From an uncultured Altererythrobacter sp. (GTDB taxonomy: Bacteria; Pseudomonadota; Alphaproteobacteria; Sphingomonadales; Sphingomonadaceae): a stretch of 64,000 bases of DNA. The notes under the pieces were generated by a model. It ran no database searches and was not told the origin of the DNA. It worked only from the letters and a program-made list of their open reading frames with translations. Positions 61,633 through 64,000 of the stretch are shown piece by piece. The translations under genes were made by a program, and so were the position numbers. The DNA lies in contig CAJXJY010000010.1 of assembly GCA_913055875.1 (NCBI GenBank), positions 1 through 64,000 on the forward strand, written 5' to 3'. Each line of letters opens with the position of its first letter. The first letter of the stretch is position 1.

Positions 61633-62680
61633 TTTGCTCGTCACCGGAGGCGCTGGCTTCATCGGTGGCAATTTCGTTCGCTATTGGTCTGACAAGCATC
61701 CCAAAGATGCGATTGTCGTGCTCGACGCGCTGACCTATGCGGGCAACCGGTCGACCATCGAAGGGATTGAACAGGCCGACCTTGTTGAGGGCGATATCCG
61801 CGATCAGCAACTGGTCGAAAAGCTGCTGCGCGAACGCGACATCGCGACGATTGTGCACTTTGCTGCCGAGAGCCATGTCGACCGCTCTATCACCGGCCCG
61901 GACGCTTTCATCGACACAAACATTCTCGGCACCAACAGCCTGCTGAAAGCCGCGCGCGCGGTCTGGCTCGAACGGGGAACGGGGTGCGAGCATCGGTTCC
62001 ACCATATCTCGACCGACGAGGTTTATGGATCGCTCGGGCCCGAAGATCCAGCCTTCAGCGAAACCACGCCCTATGCCCCCAACTCGCCCTATTCGGCGTC
62101 GAAGGCCTCATCCGACCATTTGGTGCGCGCCTACCATCATACCTTCGGCCTAGACGTAACGACCACCAATTGCTCCAACAATTACGGACCCTATCAGTAT
62201 CCTGAGAAACTGATCCCGCTGTTCCTGCTCAACGCATTGTCGGGCAAGAACTTGCCGATCTACGGCGACGGGATGAATGTGCGCGACTGGTTGCACGTCG
62301 AGGACCATTGCCGCGGGATCGATGCGTGTCTTGCGAAAGGCCAGCCGGGCGAGACCTACAATATCGGAGGCGGCGCTGAGCTGCCCAACATGACAGTGAT
62401 CGACACGATCTGCGCCGAGGTCGACCGCGCGTTCGAGGAGGTCGAGGGCCTTGCCGACCGTTATCCGGACGCACCGGCCGCGCGCGGCCTCAGGTCCGAT
62501 ACGCTCAAGACGTTCGTCACCGACCGCGCGGGCCACGATCGCCGCTACGCGATCAACGAGACCAAGGCCCGCCGCGAGCTGGGATACGCGGCCGAGCGGA
62601 CCTTCGTCGAAGGTCTTCACCAGACTTTGCGCTGGTATCTTGCCAACGAAGGCTGGTGGCGTCCATTGCATACGAGGTGA
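61625..62680 (+). CDS. rfbB: dTDP-glucose 4,6-dehydratase
   Basis: NAD-dependent SDR enzyme forming dTDP-4-keto-6-deoxyglucose. The 351 residues have TGGAGFIGGNFVRYW (7-21), the STDEVYGSLG segment, the YSASKASSDHLVRAYHHTFG catalytic Tyr-Lys region and NCSNNYGPYQYPEKLIPLF. The TTG start at 61625 lies eight bases before the end of rfbD; it is the only start that leaves ANLLVTGGAGFIG intact. The product joins the RfbC/D steps. Confidence 0.97.
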   Translation: MANLLVTGGAGFIGGNFVRYWSDKHPKDAIVVLDALTYAGNRSTIEGIEQADLVEGDIRDQQLVEKLLRERDIATIVHFAAESHVDRSITGPDAFIDTNILGTNSLLKAARAVWLERGTGCEHRFHHISTDEVYGSLGPEDPAFSETTPYAPNSPYSASKASSDHLVRAYHHTFGLDVTTTNCSNNYGPYQYPEKLIPLFLLNALSGKNLPIYGDGMNVRDWLHVEDHCRGIDACLAKGQPGETYNIGGGAELPNMTVIDTICAEVDRAFEEVEGLADRYPDAPAARGLRSDTLKTFVTDRAGHDRRYAINETKARRELGYAAERTFVEGLHQTLRWYLANEGWWRPLHTR

Positions 62681-64000
62681 GCCGAAAGACCGCCTATCTG
62701 CGCGCGCTGGTCCATGCCGAAGCCATCGCAATGGCACCGCGCCAATACATGCAGGCCTTCTACTGGCGTGTCACGGGCAAGAAGCTTCGCGCTAAGCTGA
62801 AACTCGCGCCGTTGCTTGGGCAAACCCGTCACGCTTATGACCTATGGCAGGCTATGCGAGCCCGCGAGCCGCTGCAAGGCAACCCGAAAGCATCGGTTAG
62901 GATCATCGCGTTGGTCGAGGACGGCGAAGGTGCAAGCGCAACATTGGCGAGCCTGGCAAAAGCCCAAATCGAAGGGCGCGTAATTGCAGGCGAGATAGAC
63001 TCCGAACTGCGCAAACTGGTCGGCGAGCCTGGCAATCTTTGGGTAATGCCGCTTTCCAGCGGTGACCGCGTCCATCCCGAGGCCGGACAAGTATATCGTA
63101 AAGCCGCCAACGCAGCACCGCAATCGATCCGGCTGATCTATTCCGACGACGACCTGATTACCGAAACCGGCAAGCGGCACACGCCGCATTTCAAGCCGGA
63201 CTGGAACAGCGAGCTGTTCAAGCACCACGACTACCTCACCGGTGCCGCGATCGTGCGGGTTGACAGCGTTGTCGGCACCGGAACGGATTGGATCGAAGCA
63301 GTCGTGGCAGACGCTATTTGCCGCACGTTGAAAATGGATGGCGAGGCACTCCATTGCCGCGAAGTGCTGCACCACCGCCGCACGCGCGCCCAGCCGCGCG
63401 TACCGATAGTGCCGGCAGAGCCGCCCGGACCACTACCCGGTGTTAGCGTAGTCGTTCCCACTCGCGACCGCGTCGACCTGCTGCGCACCTGTCTCGAGGG
63501 CCTCTCGCGCACCGATTATCCGCACCGGCCCGAGATCATCGTGATCGACAACGGCTCAACCGATCCGGCGACAATCGACTATCTGGCTGGCCTCGACCCG
63601 CAATTCGCCCGCGTGTTGCACGATGAGCGCGCTTTCAACTTCGCCGCCTTGACCAATCGCGCAGCGGCCGAAGCCAAAGGCGAACTGCTCTGCTTCCTCA
63701 ACAACGATATCGAGATTATCGCGCCAGAGTGGCTAAAGACGATGGCGAAACAGGCGATCCGCGCCGACGCCGGAGCAGTCGGCGCGCAACTGCTCTACCC
63801 GGACGGGCGCATACAGCATGCTGGCATTGCCACCGGCATCGGCGGCGCGGCGGCTCACGCACACAAGCTTCTCCACCCCGATGATGCGGGCTATTTCAAA
63901 CGCCACAATCTCCCGCAATTCGTGTCAGCAGTGACAGCCGCCTGCATGGTGGTCGAACGGGCGAAGTTCGAATCCATCGAAGGCTTCGACGAAGAGAGCT
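62677..64000 (+). CDS. Family 2 glycosyltransferase (3' end outside window)
   Basis: The frame opens with GTG 62677, which overlaps the rfbB stop (GTGA), and stays open to the end, giving 441 residues so far. The first 260 or so residues contain one degenerate transferase-like module (IRLIYSDDDLITETG, FKPDWNSELFKHHDYLTG). The second is a canonical GT2 domain: VSVVVPTRDRVDLLRTCLEGL, IIVIDNGSTDPATIDYL, FNFAALTNRAAAEAKGELL and LCFLNNDIEIIAPEWL with the DXD-like NNDIE. It then continues to FDEES at the edge. It probably adds sugars, maybe rhamnose, to an O-antigen or capsule chain. Confidence 0.9.
   Translation, partial: MSRKTAYLRALVHAEAIAMAPRQYMQAFYWRVTGKKLRAKLKLAPLLGQTRHAYDLWQAMRAREPLQGNPKASVRIIALVEDGEGASATLASLAKAQIEGRVIAGEIDSELRKLVGEPGNLWVMPLSSGDRVHPEAGQVYRKAANAAPQSIRLIYSDDDLITETGKRHTPHFKPDWNSELFKHHDYLTGAAIVRVDSVVGTGTDWIEAVVADAICRTLKMDGEALHCREVLHHRRTRAQPRVPIVPAEPPGPLPGVSVVVPTRDRVDLLRTCLEGLSRTDYPHRPEIIVIDNGSTDPATIDYLAGLDPQFARVLHDERAFNFAALTNRAAAEAKGELLCFLNNDIEIIAPEWLKTMAKQAIRADAGAVGAQLLYPDGRIQHAGIATGIGGAAAHAHKLLHPDDAGYFKRHNLPQFVSAVTAACMVVERAKFESIEGFDEES

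Overview
The window is GC-rich and looks like a chromosomal segment of a sphingomonad-type alphaproteobacterium, most likely Erythrobacteraceae. This rests on gene content: ChpT beside an AmpD-like amidase, RpoH, ClpP/ClpX, a class GN sortase with its target, a TorF-type porin, a lysine-rich trigger factor, and the GTCATCCTGAAC and CGTTCGTCCTGAGC intergenic palindromes. The assignment is inferred from families; no marker gene was compared with a database. No CRISPR array, prophage or replication origin was seen.

Layout. 1-12 kb: 3' end of valS (with a palindromic repeat read in frame), queE, a HerA-like ATPase, a TIGR02186/TauE pair, a phage-receptor-like glycosyltransferase/outer-membrane pair, nhaA, gloA, a SIMPL protein and a TorF-like porin. 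12-22 kb: phosphoesterase-ugd, aquaporin, a pentapeptide/LprI protein, RNase P RNA, amidase-chpT, a JAMM peptidase, rluD, rpoH. 22-30 kb: XRE regulator diverging from a sortase target/sortase operon, mtgA, a lipoprotein, a CDF metal exporter, clpX and clpP. 30-44 kb: TonB-type receptor, periplasmic amidase, an antiporter, trigger factor, tRNA-Leu, a CHAP protein, der, two membrane proteins, a TPR protein, kptA. 44-55 kb: bfr/bfd iron store, a DUF418 protein, a Sel1/SPOR protein, a ParA/RHH/TPR-SPOR cluster, pyrB with a degenerate pyrC, sppA, tRNA-Val. 55-59 kb: a disturbed, lower-GC stretch with an IS5-family element that split a gene, and an OmpA fragment beside an intact OmpA gene. 59-64 kb: rfbACDB operon leading into a glycosyltransferase cut by the window end.

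Most genes are housekeeping, and translationally coupled pairs (4-bp stop/start overlaps) are frequent. Functional groupings are dTDP-rhamnose and UDP-glucuronate supply for surface polysaccharide, iron storage and release, protein quality control (RpoH, ClpXP, trigger factor, SppA), and cell-envelope work.

The least explained material is intergenic. Two related families of large palindromic elements occur (A: about 1706-1982 and 27576-27880; B: 5561-5739, 9566-9743 and a variant at 45139-45250). They share a GAGTC head and hairpins whose stems vary while the CTCC loop stays fixed. The B copies also share a 17-nt loop and a 44-45-nt nested hairpin with compensatory changes. These are the best candidates here for an undescribed element. 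Other unusual points are an inactive-looking dihydroorotase carrying a zinc-finger tail, an 86-residue Lys/Ala tail on trigger factor, and a gene that can be reconstructed exactly across an IS insertion and its CTAG duplication.
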